A DNA stretch of 64,000 bases from contig JAKJHU010000046.1 of the NCBI GenBank assembly GCA_022316685.1, positions 7,415,001 to 7,479,000 of the forward strand, read 5' to 3'. This document shows positions 12,013-24,657 of this stretch, one piece after another. Position numbers and translations under genes: made by a program. The notes beneath the pieces are model-generated. The model worked only from the letters and a program-made list of their open reading frames with translations, did no database searches and was not told the DNA's origin. This DNA is from Progne subis subis (taxonomy: Eukaryota; Chordata; Aves; Passeriformes; Hirundinidae). The stretch's first letter is position 1. Each line of letters starts with the position of its first letter.

Positions 12013-15000
12013 AAACATTCCCATATTTTGCATAGTCAAATTTCTTAAAAATCTGTGTTTCTTATTCCTTATTCTTTTTCTGGAGGCATTTAGATTTCTA
12101 ATTACAGTCTTGGTAAATTAGAGAGTACCTAATACGCATTAGTGTGAATTTTTTCAGTTTTTAAAGTTACGTAGCTCTTATAGGAGTTGTTAAAATACTT
12201 CTTTGTTGCCTCTGGAGAATTTAACTTGTCTGAAGCCTGTGAGAGTAAGCAGATAAGTGCACTAAGTGGGAAGTGTAGGAAGCCATCAAGCACAGCTGAT
12301 CTCCAGTTCAAGTGGAATCCCCTTTGACCCAGAGAGATGAACGAGCTCCAAAAACCAGTCTGTCCAGTTTGCTGGAGGCTGAATTTCTTCACATGCCAGC
12401 CCATATAAAAGGCAACAACTGAAAAGTTTTAGAAAGAGCTGTCTGTCTGATCTTAGAGAGACAGGAGAAAAGATGAGAGGCAGATAGAAAAGTCTATGGC
12501 AAGAGGACTCTCAAATCTGAAGGTGCTCAATCCCAAGGCCAAAGGCCGTTCCAGAGCGATGAGGAAAGTGAAGCACAGAGGGGCATTTATACAACTAAAG
12601 TTTGGACTGAATCTACAGACCTGACTAGCACTAAAATGCTTTCTGAACAGCTCTCAAACTTGATTATACTCCAAGTAAAGGGGCTTGTTGTGAGAGGACC
12701 TTACCAGAGCAGCAGCCCTGAGGGTACCAGGAAATGGGGGCTCCCATGGCCCAGCGGAGGCAGCCCTTGCGTCAGGTACGTGACTACAACCTCTCTCTTC
12801 ACAACACGTCTGAGTCACAACCTCGTTCCCAACTAATGTTTATTCTCTTGGGAATAAATAGTGTTCTCTTGGGATGAGCAGATCCTAGAAATACTCAAGG
12901 ACTTCCATCAGCTAGTACTGTAAATAAAAATGAGTAATGCTTGTCTTACTTTGCATTGCATATAATTAAAGATAATCAAGAGGTAAAACATTAAGTTGCT
13001 CCTTTAACTACAAGCTCCAACTCTTCATTAAACCTGCTTGGGATCTTTTCATGCAAAATTAGGTTTGGCAGATAAAGGTGCAGCCTGTGTTGCTGCTAAT
13101 TTCTGAAAACACGTTTCAGCAACTAGATATTTTAGAGGTCCATTTTAATTGTAACTTGTATAGACTGGATGGGACCCTTTGATCAGGATCTCATGGTATA
13201 CAATAGATTTTCAAAGTTTTGCAGATAGTAAGTTTGGAAGTCTTGGCTTGAGGTGCTTCTAAAAAGTTTTAGGTTTCTTACAGATACATTAGAAATTCTA
13301 CACATTGGAAGGAATAACAAAAAAAGACAGAAACCTAAACCAAAATGCTTTTTAGCCCTGTGTTGCTATTTTCATAGCTAAAAGCTCCGGTAATTCAGAA
13401 TTATTAGATCTATTGACAAAGGGGTCACTAGCTGTGATACATACATGAAGGAAGGTGGAAAGTTTTACCATTGTAAATATCATACATCCCGAAAGAAGGA
13501 TTTGCTGTGTGACAAAATCCCTTGCTGCACTCAAGGACTGGAAGAACTGCCTGGAGATAAAATAAAATGAAACCAACCCACCCTCTCTTTGATCTGCTCA
13601 CAGCTCAGCTAGGAATATGTGATGATGATGATGGGTGCACCTGGCCTGTGACACATCCTCACCTTCAAGCATCACCTGGAAGCCTTTGGCTCTTTTGCAT
13701 ACACACTATCCTACAAAAGCTTTCCAAAGGTAAAATAGTTTTTAAAGAGAAAAACGAAGAATAAAGTGCGTAACAAGTTTTCAACTCAGATGTGAGATGA
13801 GGTACAGAGTCCCTAAACTTGAGAAAGAGAAGTCTGTCTTAATTTCAGACAGATTTGTGTAACATGGAATTCTCCCACCATTTAGAGCAGTTTTTGAGAA
13901 ATTGTATTTATGGGTTTTATAAATCTGTGAAGACATTTACCAATATGCATTCTGTAGCTCAGTGTATTAAGGCTCAGAGCAGTCAGCAGGAGTGGCTCCC
14001 CAGTGGTCATGATCTGTCCCTGCTCCTGGAAACGGGGGGGATCTCCCATGTGCAGAGGTCACCCACTTGTGCACAGCAAACCCAATCTCTGCCCCTTCAA
14101 TGCCGCTGGCTGTCTGTTTTATCTGTGCCTGTGTCACATCATGGCCCATTAAAAGAGTATTATTGCAGGGTCTGGAGTGGTGGGAGAGGGACACAATTGT
14201 GTCAGGGTGTCTGGCTGTGAGCACCTGTAGCTGAGAGGGCTCCTGCTAATGTTTTTGGAAAGAGGGCTGACTGCAGCATCAATGAGGAGTGGAAGCAAAA
14301 CAAAAAATAATTTTAAATTATTTACAGGAAATTTTCTATATTACAAGCATACCTATTTTTGTTTATCTGAAGGGTGAAAATTATCCCTTCTTACATTTCT
14401 GGTCTTTGCAGGACTGTCTGAATTACCTGTTTTGCCTCTTGAAAAATCCTCATCAGTACTCACAAACCAGTTTCTTTAGTTAAAGAAGGGCAGAATTTTG
14501 AACATAAGTTGACAGGTTTGCTAGAGCAGCTTAATGAGCAGTGTTGACACATCCAACATTAAAGGACTTGTATGTTCCTTCTCCTCTCACATCAGTTGGG
14601 TCTTTAACTTGAATTGGCTTTAAAATAGTAAAAATAATTAAAAAGAAAAAATCAACCTGTAAATCAGACAATTTGCATGCCAGTTGAAGTTCTTATGCCT
14701 TTTTGGATACATTTGTTTCTCACTGACAGGACAACCTGTAGTTGTGTGCCTAGAAAGTAACATTTTCTGAAGATTACTACGTCCATTCACTTAAAGTAAG
14801 ACTATGGGCAGGTGTAGCACTCACTTTTGGCTTAAGAAAGGCAGATCACATTAAAACAAAAAATACGTTGTTTTTCAGAGTTTTTGTTTGTTTGTTTGGG
14901 TTCTTTTTTTGGGAAAATTTAAATGCTTGGCATTAGAAACCTAGAATGGGATTTAGTAAGTGCAAATTTAGATTAAAACAAAAAATCTCCAAAAATACCC

Positions 15001-16028
15001 ACTTGCCTCAGTGATAAAGTTTTTCAGGAAAGAACCACAAAACAGAAAGCAAGGAAGAGTATAACGAAATGTGGAGAATAAAAGCTAAGCTATTAGAAAA
15101 TAAAAGCCAAAACTCAAAGACCAGAAAACTAAAAAATTATCACAGCTACCTCTGTTAGGTAAAAAAACGCCACGTTAAAATACGGAACTAAAGAAAGACC
15201 AATATGCCCAGACCCTTCCTTTGTGGCTTCTCACAGCACAATTATTCCACCCAGCTGGTCTTTGTTTTGTTTTTCTATTATCCTTCAGCTTTATAAACAG
15301 CTATGCAGGTGACCAATTTAAGAAAGAAAGTTATTGTTTCTGGACAAAGGGGAAGTGTCCTGCTTCCTTTTAGGGGGAGAACCTGCTTACCTAGGAGACT
15401 TATAAAAGTACCACTTGAGATTTTGAAGAGCACAAAGCTCTTATGTTGAAATATCCTTTTTAAAGTAAATTAACAAACTAGAAAAATTCTCCTATGCCAG
15501 GCTTCCATGAAAGCAGTGCTCCTGCCATGGTCTTTGTGGAAGAACATGGATTTTGGTGAACTGGATGTCTTCCTAAGATGTATTTTCATATTACTTGTCA
15601 GTTTTGTGCCTCAAAGACAATGCAATTAAATGTTATAAAACAACTCTACCGCCTTCCACTTCACTTCTAATTCGTCAGTAGAAAGCAAAAAGAAATACCA
15701 AATATAGAAAGCATCTAGTTCCTCATTAAATCTCCTTCAGTGCTTGAGATCTCCACATGCACACTCTTATATCAGATATACTGGAACAACAAGAGTGGGA
15801 GCCCTTTGCAAGGAAACGTCAGGTGGAATCAGCCACCTGGGTCAGAGTTGGTGTTCTCAATGGCTGTGATATGTGTAAAATGCACAAAAATGTGTAAGAG
15901 AGGCAGCTGAATCCTTGAGGTGCAGTCAGATAAATCACTTCAGTATCAACTGGTCCAAGGTAGGGCCCTACAGCCCCTCATCCACTCTGGGCTTTTATCC
16001 ACCCCTGCAATGGCTTTCTTGGTGGGAG

Positions 16029-16040
16029 AAGAGGAAGTGG
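16029..16040 (+). promoter_or_regulatory. Ets/PU.1-like motif in BLNK intron 1
   Basis: AAGAGGAAGTGG matches the PU.1 purine-box consensus (AAAGAGGAAGTG-like) closely. PU.1 and related Ets factors act in B-lineage and myeloid cells, so an intronic site in BLNK would make sense. A 12-base motif can occur by chance in a 14-kb intron, and no accompanying IRF or EBF site was established. Confidence 0.25.
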
Positions 16041-19000
16041 GGAGCTGGAGGTGGAAACCTGTGGCACCAAACCATCCATTCGAGGCACTGAGCCTTTGAT
16101 CTTTATCTGTAAAGCTATCTCAAAGCTGTGAAGAAAAGTTCAAAGAGGTTTGCTTATCGGGAGAAGTCAATTACAGCTACCTTTCTGAGAGGGAAAAGGA
16201 ACAGGGAATTATTTTCACCCGTGTTTGGGAGATGCACAAGGGGAAATGACAATAGTTTCTATTCATTTTGACAAGAGTGTTGATTTTTAAAAGTCTCAGA
16301 AACATGCTATTCTACTCACTTTTGAATTCATCCATTATTTTGCCTAAAGGCAAACCCCATAGTTAGAGCAGGTGTGTGTTTAAATTGTACACACAGAAGC
16401 ACAGAAAGGCTAAATATTGACGGTATTTTTCATCTTCATTTGTCCTCTACGTAATCTTTACAAAAAAGCTGACAGTCCTCCTTGTACTGGTAAGTACTAA
16501 TATTCACTGAGTAAATAAAAAACGTAGCATGTAAAGGGATAATACATCCTCGACAGAAATCATGACTAGTGTGAAAGTAAACAGTGTAAGTACTTCGGGG
16601 TGACTGGGAGTTCTGCATATTGAAAGAACTCATTCTAGGTTTCCAGTGCTAAGCATGTGAAGTTGCCTGGAAACAAACAAACAATGAAAAACTCAAAGAT
16701 TTGGACACCTCTTCCCTGTTATGCAGATTGCTCTTCCCAACTAAATAAGGATGACACCATAAGGAATACAGAAAATAATTAGATATTACGATATGTAAGT
16801 GAATATTACATGTCACTTCTTGACACAAAAAGTTAAAAGTATAAAAAAGTATAAAAAACCCCCCATAAAAAGTATGTTTTTTGTTCTGTAATTGACCTGC
16901 TCTGTTTTGAACCTTTTTTTTGGTTTACTGATCTCTTTTTTGCACCAGCTCGCTGGATACAAGTTAATGCATTATAAAACAAAACAATAAAAAGCCACAA
17001 AGAAGCCACATTCACAAGACTAATTCCACTTTTCTGGAAGGTTTTGAAGCAGCAGAAGGGAGATAGCACATTAGGCTACTCTGAAATATAGCCTTCAGGG
17101 AGGCAGTAGTTAAAACTACGTGAATGCTGTACCTCCCTGAAGGATTAGTACCCTACAGCCTGGTCACTGAAGGAGAACAAGGGCAGAAATTTAAAAGAAT
17201 TAAGTGGCTTTTATATTTCAACAAGAAGAGGAAGCAGAAAGGCATTGTAGGGAAACGAATAAAGACAGGATCTGGTATGGACCCAGAATATTACCACTGA
17301 CAACCACTGCTGTACTTGGGCTGAAAGTGTTCTTGCTCAAGCTACAGAAGCATTTATAACCATCATAGATGTGGGGTGGCACTGACAGGGACCTAATGGA
17401 GGCTACTTATGGATCAGTTTTGTTTGTTTTGTTCTGAAGCCAATCAAATTTTGTTAAAACTCTGGAGAGATTCCCTAGCTGGTCCCTGTGTCACTGTAAC
17501 GGAGCCCACATGGGCTGCCACTGAAAGGGGAAATTCTGCTCTTCTCTGCCCTCTGTGCTTCCCCAGCTATGATGAATCACAGGACTTCCAGCTGGGAAAC
17601 GAACTTCTTTTTTCTTTTGCCAGTTTAGATATCAGCAGGATCAGATCCAGCTCTGTCACATGGTGACTGGAACCCTAGTGCCAGTGAGAGGGCAGAGAGG
17701 GGCAGGGTGAGCAGGGGCATTGGAGGGTGGGAAAAAGGGACCTGCTCTTTTAGCAGCAGCTCAGACTTCTGGCCATGTTCAAACAAATTCAACTGGCCAT
17801 GTAGCTACAGCTTCAGTAGCACTTTGTTGCCTCTGTGCTTCTTGCAGAGATCCGTATTTTAAGATGGGAAGGAAACATTTAGCCACATGGTATAACCTCT
17901 TGTATTAATAGCTTACTTCACCCCGTTTCCCCTTGAATTAAGCTTGAAAAACATATACTCATTTTTCATATTAGTGCCTCAAGGATGCAATATTTCAATT
18001 CTTTCTAAAGTATTTACTGTGTAGTAATTTATGCTGAGGTCATAAACGTGTAGCATTGCACATCTGGCTTTGCTTATATCTGGAAAATAAACTTGTTCAA
18101 AATGTGTACATGAACCGATTTGGATAAAGATGCTAACAGAATTTTCAAGCTTCTGTTACTCCTCACTAATTTATTATGGCTGGCACAAACTGAACATACT
18201 TATGTTACATCCTCTTACAGTTTACCAAAAATCTAAGATGATGCCCTCAAGCCAAATGGGAAAATAATATTCCCTTTAGTCACTGTTTTCCATCAATTTT
18301 TCAATTCTCTTGTCTGCTGAGCATATACATTAATACGGTTTTTCAGTGGAGTTTTTTTGCAACGATTGATGATTGTCATATTTGCCTTCCAAAAGCAAAA
18401 CATCTATCACATTTTAACGTCCTGCGCAGTACGTAGGTTTTGAATGTTTCTGTAAAACACAAAACTGTTTTGTTCTGGAATCAACATATCACTGGGTACC
18501 TGCAATGATTTAATAACTAGCACGTTACACCGCTGCATGGGATACATTTATAAACTAATAGTAAAAAATAGTTTTGCCACATTTGCTGGAATGTTGGCCA
18601 TGAAAATTAATTTATTTGCTTGGCTCTTGATAATTTTTATTTTACAAAAAAAACCCCCTCAAAATCCTATGTCATTAGATCAAATCTGAATTACTTGCTT
18701 CTGCTGAATAACTGACAATTGCAGGCCAAGGACAAAGTCATTTGTGATTGCTATGGTTGACAAATGCTCCTACTCTGGACAGTTATTTTGGCAGAACTAC
18801 AGTGTCACTACAAGGCCTTATTTTATTTGGAGCAGTGTGCATGGGAAGCAGTGGTAGAATAAGCTGTGCCAATGACTTAATAATTTTCCAGCACAAGTAG
18901 AATAAAGCTATAGGTACTACACCAGCATAGCAGATCTTGTGAATAGATTACGCCCTTACACTGCTGTCTACCTGCAGACATTAAAGCAGGGCATCTCTTC

Positions 19001-20029
19001 ATAGTTTCAACATTATACTGCATCATTTTGTCCACATTGCCATATTTTGTTTAAAACACACGTAGATCAGTCACACTCAAACATACTTTTCTATAAACAG
19101 TATTACAGGCAGGAAATTCTGTGTGAGACTAAATAATACGTGGTGGCTTAGTTGTTTGTTGCTTTTTTTTCTTCCTCCCTTCAGTTTGAGGAAGGTTTTT
19201 TGGGGGGTGGGGGGAATTTGTTTTAATTTTTATTTATCTTTTTTTTTTTTTTTGTCTTGTAAAAATTAGTGTGTTTCATGTTTGGTTGGTTGGCTGGTTT
19301 TTTAGCCTGGGGATTGGTCCAGGTGGGATGACATAGCAGGAAAGAAGAAAAGAAGCTTTAAAGGGATTGGTAGAATAAACTGATTGTGCAGAGAAGAGGA
19401 AATAAAGAAGGACAAATATAGATGGGATGGAGGCCATGCTGTGCTGAACCAAGGTCAGAGGGAGAAGCAAGAGGATTTGACTGGAGAAGTCACACTGAGC
19501 GAAAGAATGGGTTTTTGCAGTGGTATTTGGAGAAGTTTGCATTTCCTATTTCATTTCATTTCATTCCAAAGTCCAGAAATGAGAGAGAGATTAATGAACT
19601 ATTTAAGCTGACAGAAAACTAGAGGAAACAGAGATTATAACACTTTCTCTTTTAATCAAAATCCTGTGCTTTGTATGGCAAACAGGACCTAACAACCCTA
19701 CAGAACAAACTTTTTTTTGTGCCCATCAGCATGGCAAATGTAGCCAGTGACCTCCTTTCCCTGTGCCTGTGAAATTCAACTTTGAACTGTAAATCACTGA
19801 ACTGTGATTTCATGTGACCTTATGTTCAGCCTAGGTTTTGGTGGGCTAAAACATGGGTGTGCCACAAAAGCTGCTGTCACCATAGAGTGATACTGTGTAG
19901 TGGGAAGTTGTCAGGAGACACTGGAAGCTGAGACAGGAAGTGGCTGTGGGTGGCAGTGGGTGGTGAAGACCAGAAGATCCTCACAGCTGTTTTGCTAGAA
20001 AGAGGAGAACACCAGAGCAGGTAGAAGAG

Positions 20030-20415
20030 AGAAGTGAGGCTGAGAGAATTGGGTTATTCAGCATGGAAAAGGCAAAGGATCTCTGTGGTGATCTTATTGC
20101 AGCTGTTTAATAACAGAAGGGAGTCTACAAGAATGCTGGAGAGGAGCTGATTACAAGGGTATGTAGTAAGGGGGAATGGCATTGAACTGAGAGCAGTCAT
20201 TAGGAAAGAAGAAGAAATTCTTTACTGTGAAGGTGGTGCAGCACTGGAACAAGTTGTCTTGAGAACTTGTGGCTGTCCCATTCCTGGAAGTGCTCAAGGC
20301 CAGGCTGGATGAAGCTTTGAGCAACCTGATCTAGTGTAAGTTTTCCCTGCCCATGGCAGAGGGATGGGAACAGGATAGTCCCTTTCCCCTTTCCACTGAA
20401 TGATTCTATCATTTG
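20030..20415 (+). mobile_element. Older CR1 LINE 3' fragment, plus orientation
   Basis: A diverged CR1 tail is recognisable from GAGGCTGAGAGAATTGGGTT near the start. A block like the usual CR1 TTCTTTACTGTGAAGGTGGT follows, then GAGCAACCTGATCTAGTG, CCCTGCCCATGGCAGAGGG, and an ending close to TGATTCTATCATTT. The wording corresponds to a different CR1 subfamily from the copy at 11.6 kb and is more decayed, with no long open frame. It lies in BLNK intron 1, antisense to the gene. The 5' limit is approximate. Confidence 0.85.
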
Positions 20416-21145
20416 CATTTCCTCTGGACTCTAACTAATAAGAGGTTGAGATGCTGAAGCTGGATATGGGCTTTGATGCCTAATTCTGCCATGGGGAATG
20501 CTCTCTTGGTTATTTTTAAACTCCAGTTCATTTCTTGCTTGAGTTTATTTTTGTTCTTTTGTCCTGTTCAAGTTCATTGAGGCAATAAACTAAGTTAAAA
20601 TTTGCCTTGAAAAAAACAGACTAAGTTTCTAAGTGTGTTTGCTATCACTAAGAGGAATTAGTAGAACTACTATAATAAAATATTTTCTTACAGCACAAAA
20701 CTAACATTAAGATATTCCCCAAACATTTTCTCCAAAAGTAAATGCTCCCTATGGTAAAGCATCCTATACATAGGAGGTGTCATTTTACAGGTAAATATCA
20801 TTTCAATCCCAAATGAATTAATTTTCTACTACACACTTTCAAGAAGACACATTGTCAGAATTTTCTCTGTTAAAGAAAAAGGCCTAGCAGTTACAGCCAA
20901 ACTACCAGTACAAAATTAGTGATGACCATAAACACCTCCAGGTTTGATAGACAACAGACATTCAGGCCTTAAGGAAATTCCTCTTGATTTTCACAGGATT
21001 AAGACTTCAACCCTCCTGTTTAACAAGGGTGACTAAGAAAAAATCCTGCACAAAACCCCAGGCACACTTGTTCAGCCCAAAAAAGTAAATTGCCAGTTTA
21101 TTTCCATTTCCTTTTAAGTGGGCTTGGACATAAGGATTTTAAATC

Positions 21146-21173
<28 letters not shown>
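21146..21173. repeat. 28-base T homopolymer
   Basis: An uninterrupted T run inside BLNK intron 1; it is poly-A in the BLNK transcript sense. I found no retroposed gene attached to it, so a simple homopolymer expansion is the safest reading. Confidence 0.85.
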
Positions 21174-21177
<4 letters not shown>

Positions 21178-24100
21178 GGGGCAGAGACAGACTGCTGCAA
21201 ATTAATGAAGTCATATGAAATTAACATGAAACTGTACCCTTGGTAAAAGCTGTTTGCAATCTGGAACTTGCTGGCTGCATGACCTTAGGCAAGTGAAAGC
21301 ATGTGGCACACTTTGGTTTGTGCCATGGTTTGCCCATCACCGCACTGGTGATGATGCCTTCAAAAGGACTTGGTGCTACACAGCAAAGCCAGCTACGGGC
21401 AGAAGTTCATCATTAAGGTTTGTGGTCATAACAAAAAAATGCAGCGAGTCTGAAGAGATGCTGTGACACAGTCACGTATAGTAGCCAGAAATTATTTAAA
21501 TACCAGGAATCATAGGCTTACAGTCTAGGGAAGTTAAACCACAAAAGAATCTGCAAGGTTAGTGCAGACTTTTGTTCTGAGCTGCTAACTTCCCCTTACC
21601 TATGCAGCCCACTGTCCCTGATCATGAGTGCGTCTATTTCTGCATGTTTGCAGTAGAATTTTTTTCCCCTGAAGTTCAGGCTGAAATCCAGGCACACTAG
21701 AGCTTGCCATGGCAGCATGGCTATTGCTCATGCATTCACTCCACTCTTTGGTAAAAAACTCAAAGTACCAAATTACTTGTATGCATCACAGATTAGTTTC
21801 TCTCACAATAAATAACCAAGCCTTTGAATTAATTTTTCCTGACTATAAGGAAGCAGTTAGAACACACAATGTACTCTGAGCAAATATTTGTATAATACTG
21901 TGCATGCCTTATAAGAAACACTATGTAGAAATTAATATCAGAATTCCATGAAGTTCCAGCATTCCTGTCCAACTTTTACTGGAGTTAATTGAGTGGCTTA
22001 ATTGCAAACAATGTACATACCACAACATGTTAGGCAGACAGGCATATAAGAACACTTATAGTTCTTATTGTTGCAATAAACTAAACGAAATGGAACATGT
22101 AAAGAATTCATATCTGATGTAAGCTTTGCTAATGCAACATAAAGCTAGGTCTGGTAGGTTCAATTATATCCATGGAGAACAGTTGAACTTAGTAAAACCA
22201 CATAATATCTAGTTTTTCAGGTCTACACTTTAAAAAAATCAAAAGATTCCTCTCTCAGATACTGACTCGAAGTAGTGCTCTTTTAACTTTTGCTGCTGCA
22301 AAGCAGAAATTTTAAGAAAGCCATCTTTAAAAACACAAACTATAATCACATAAATTGAAACTATGTTTGGCAGGAACATTTCTTGGCATTGCATCACAGC
22401 ACATGAAAGTATGTTCTTGCCATAACCATTTAGTTCATGTAACATTCAGTACAAACTCTGAACCACCTATGTGCGTTCTGTGCACACAGATGTGGTACCA
22501 GGAAGTCAACTGCACTGCCAGCAGGTCACAGAGCACGAGGGGTATCCAGGTGTTTCAGAGAGGGAGGAAAAGGCTCTGCCATGTTATGCCGATCTTTTCC
22601 TGTATTTGCACATCTCTCTTAAATTTATCCTATGGGTAGCTACTCTTGGAAAGTCCTGCCTTCAGGTTTTAAAGTTCTGATACCATAGGAAGATTTTGTA
22701 GCCATGTATCCAGGTTTCTTAAGGAGTATTTTCAACATGCTCAAGTCCACTGCATGTGGTGAGAACGCTCACATGCCTGAGAAACGGGTGCTCCTACATT
22801 CCCTGCACAAATAGGCTGAATTGGCCATGAGGAGGAGAGAAAAAGTAACTTGTAATACTTCAGGTTAATACAGGAAAGCAGAGCTACTTCTTTCTCTTCC
22901 CTATTTTACAGCAATATTAAAACCTCAGATGAGATGGAGAGTGTCATCTATGTGAAGATACAGCAGAGGTGTGGTGCTGCCTTTCGGGTTTAGGGCTTTT
23001 GAATCAGCTCACCAAAATGTTGTGGGCTGTTACAATCTTCACATATAGACCACTTCAGATACTTGAAGGTAATCCTGCTTTAATTGTTTGCAAAAGTGCA
23101 GAAGATAAATCCCAGCTACGATTCTATGACAGCGGACTGTGCATTTATTTTTTTATGTAATAGACGGAATCAAACTTTCCAGCTTGTTATTTAAAGATAG
23201 CTAGTTTAGCCCAATACTGAGCTCTGACACCATTTAAACCAGTTTAGACTGCTGAAGGTGGTAAATTGCAGAAAATGAGGAAATTCCCTGCATTCTTCCC
23301 CCTGTCCACTGAGCCTTCCACAGAGTTCTTGCCTGGGCTAGGATGCAGCCTGCTTGCCTTTCATTAGGTGTGCCTGGCTGAGGAGCATAAATGCCACTGC
23401 AGCTCTGCAAGTACACACCCCCCTCAACAATATTTCAACAGTATACAAAGAGTAGATACCAATGAATTGCATTCCATCAAAATTAGCTTTACAAGGGATT
23501 ATTCCAGTTTGCATGAAGGTTTCTGGGGAGAGGGAGGGAGACTTGAGAAGGGTTTATAAGTTAGTATTGAGCGCTTAAGTATGACTTATTTCCGGAAAAA
23601 ATATTTTCAGTATTTCATTCTTATTTTTTCAGAGGAGCAAAAGAACTTGACGTTACTTTAATCTGAAACAGAACTTCTTTTTTAACTATTCTGAAATACA
23701 AAAAGTCATGATGAAAGAGCCTTGAGGTGCCAACTGTACCAGCACACGAACCGAGACAAACTAAAAATACCACTGTAATGGCCAGCTTCTGCTTTTTTCC
23801 TCTCAAACCCTGTATTTAACATTGTTCTCCTTCACTTAGGAACATTTCCTGTTTTCCAGTTCCCTCTATTCCACCAGTTCTTTCGAAGATTAGGAAATAT
23901 TATAGAACATGACTGCAAAAGCCATCTTCATAAGACATTAAAACATTAAGCAATTAATTTTTTTTCTAATTTGCATCAGACTCATACATCACAATGAGTC
24001 ACGCACCATTTCCTTACAGCTTTGAACACAGACACTTTGAAAATATTCCTCTGCGCTGCAGGTGAAGCCGATACACCCTTCGCTTTGAAATCTGTGTTAT

Positions 24101-24301
24101 CCACTCCAGACCCGTGTTTCCCTCCCGCGCTTCCCTGCAGCGCCCTGGCCAGCGGGTAAAACCGCGTTCGGCTCCTTTTTACTCTAAAACTCCTGCCGAC
24201 TTCCCGGTGCCTCCCGGTGCCCCCGCGCTCCGCTGCGGGCAGCGCCGGTCCCGCCGCCGCAGCGCCTTCCCGCAGGACAGCGGGAGCGGCCCGGCCCCTA
24301 C

Positions 24302-24348
24302 CTGAACTTCTCCCCGGCCGGCACCGTCAGCCTGTTGAGCTTGTCCAT
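24302..24348 (-). CDS. BLNK: BLNK exon 1: start codon and first 15 residues
   Basis: Encodes MDKLNRLTVPAGEKF plus two bases of Arg16, ending TTCAG/GTAGGG. Human BLNK begins MDKLNKITVPASQKLR, so the start is fixed by likeness. The ATG context GGGGCATGG has a purine at -3 and G at +4, a strong Kozak site. The frame upstream of this ATG stays open to another ATG at 24729, but that stretch is pentamer repeat and CpG-island sequence with no BLNK similarity, so I keep the downstream start. Confidence 0.93.
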
Positions 24349-24473
24349 GCCCCTGAGCGCCGCCCCGCCGCTGCCCCGGGCCCGGCACCTGCCGGCACCG
24401 CCGCTGCCCCGGTCCGGGCAGTCCCTCCGCCGGGTCCCGCCGCGGCCGAGCGGCGCTGCCGGAGCCTCTCCCC

Positions 24474-24502
24474 GTCCGTCCCGTCCCGTCCCGTCCCGTC
24501 CC
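24474..24502 (-). repeat. GGGAC pentamer run (GTCCC on plus), G-quadruplex candidate
   Basis: Five perfect tandem GTCCC units plus a partial one on the plus strand. On the BLNK sense strand this reads as GGG runs separated by one- or two-base loops, flanked by further G runs. It lies about 125-155 bases upstream of the BLNK ATG, in the likely 5' leader or core promoter. The short loops make it a textbook-type G-quadruplex candidate in DNA and, if transcribed, in RNA. Confidence 0.8.
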
Positions 24503-24657
24503 GCCCGCAGGCACCGGCAGAGGAGGGACCCGGGGCTCGGCCCGGCCCCGCCCCGCCCGGGCCGCGCACAGGTGGCGGCGGGCCGGGAGCCGAGGAGGAG
24601 CTTTGGGAGCGGGGCCGAGCTGATCCGCCCCTCCCGCCGGGGCCGCGCTGCCTCGGG

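Larger units (their letters stand above)
10236..24301 (-). other. BLNK: BLNK intron 1 (about 14 kb)
   Basis: Donor GTAGGG follows exon 1 inside the CpG island; the acceptor is CTTACAG before exon 2. The intron carries two CR1 fragments (listed separately), a 28-base T run at 21146-21173, a 15-base T run at 19239-19253, and an AT-rich remainder. An Ets/PU.1-like sequence, AAGAGGAAGTGG, is at 16029-16040. The first intron of a B-lineage gene is a reasonable place for enhancers, but nothing in the sequence alone proves one. No coding exon is supported between 10.3 and 24.3 kb. Confidence 0.8.
1..24348 (-). other. BLNK: BLNK gene, 5' part (start codon to intron 5)
   Basis: This span holds the first five coding exons and four complete introns of the B-cell linker adaptor, transcribed right to left. 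BLNK is a cytoplasmic scaffold that SYK phosphorylates after B-cell receptor engagement; it then recruits PLCG2, BTK, VAV and NCK. The five exons join with consistent phases and GT-AG introns (about 14066, 6997, 928 and 855 bases) to give 120 residues that follow vertebrate BLNK from its start. The remainder (central proline-rich region, later tyrosines and SH2 domain) is not here and should lie left of position 1. Identification rests on the remembered family sequence, with tyrosines falling at the same numbers (72, 84, 96) as in human BLNK. Confidence 0.93.
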
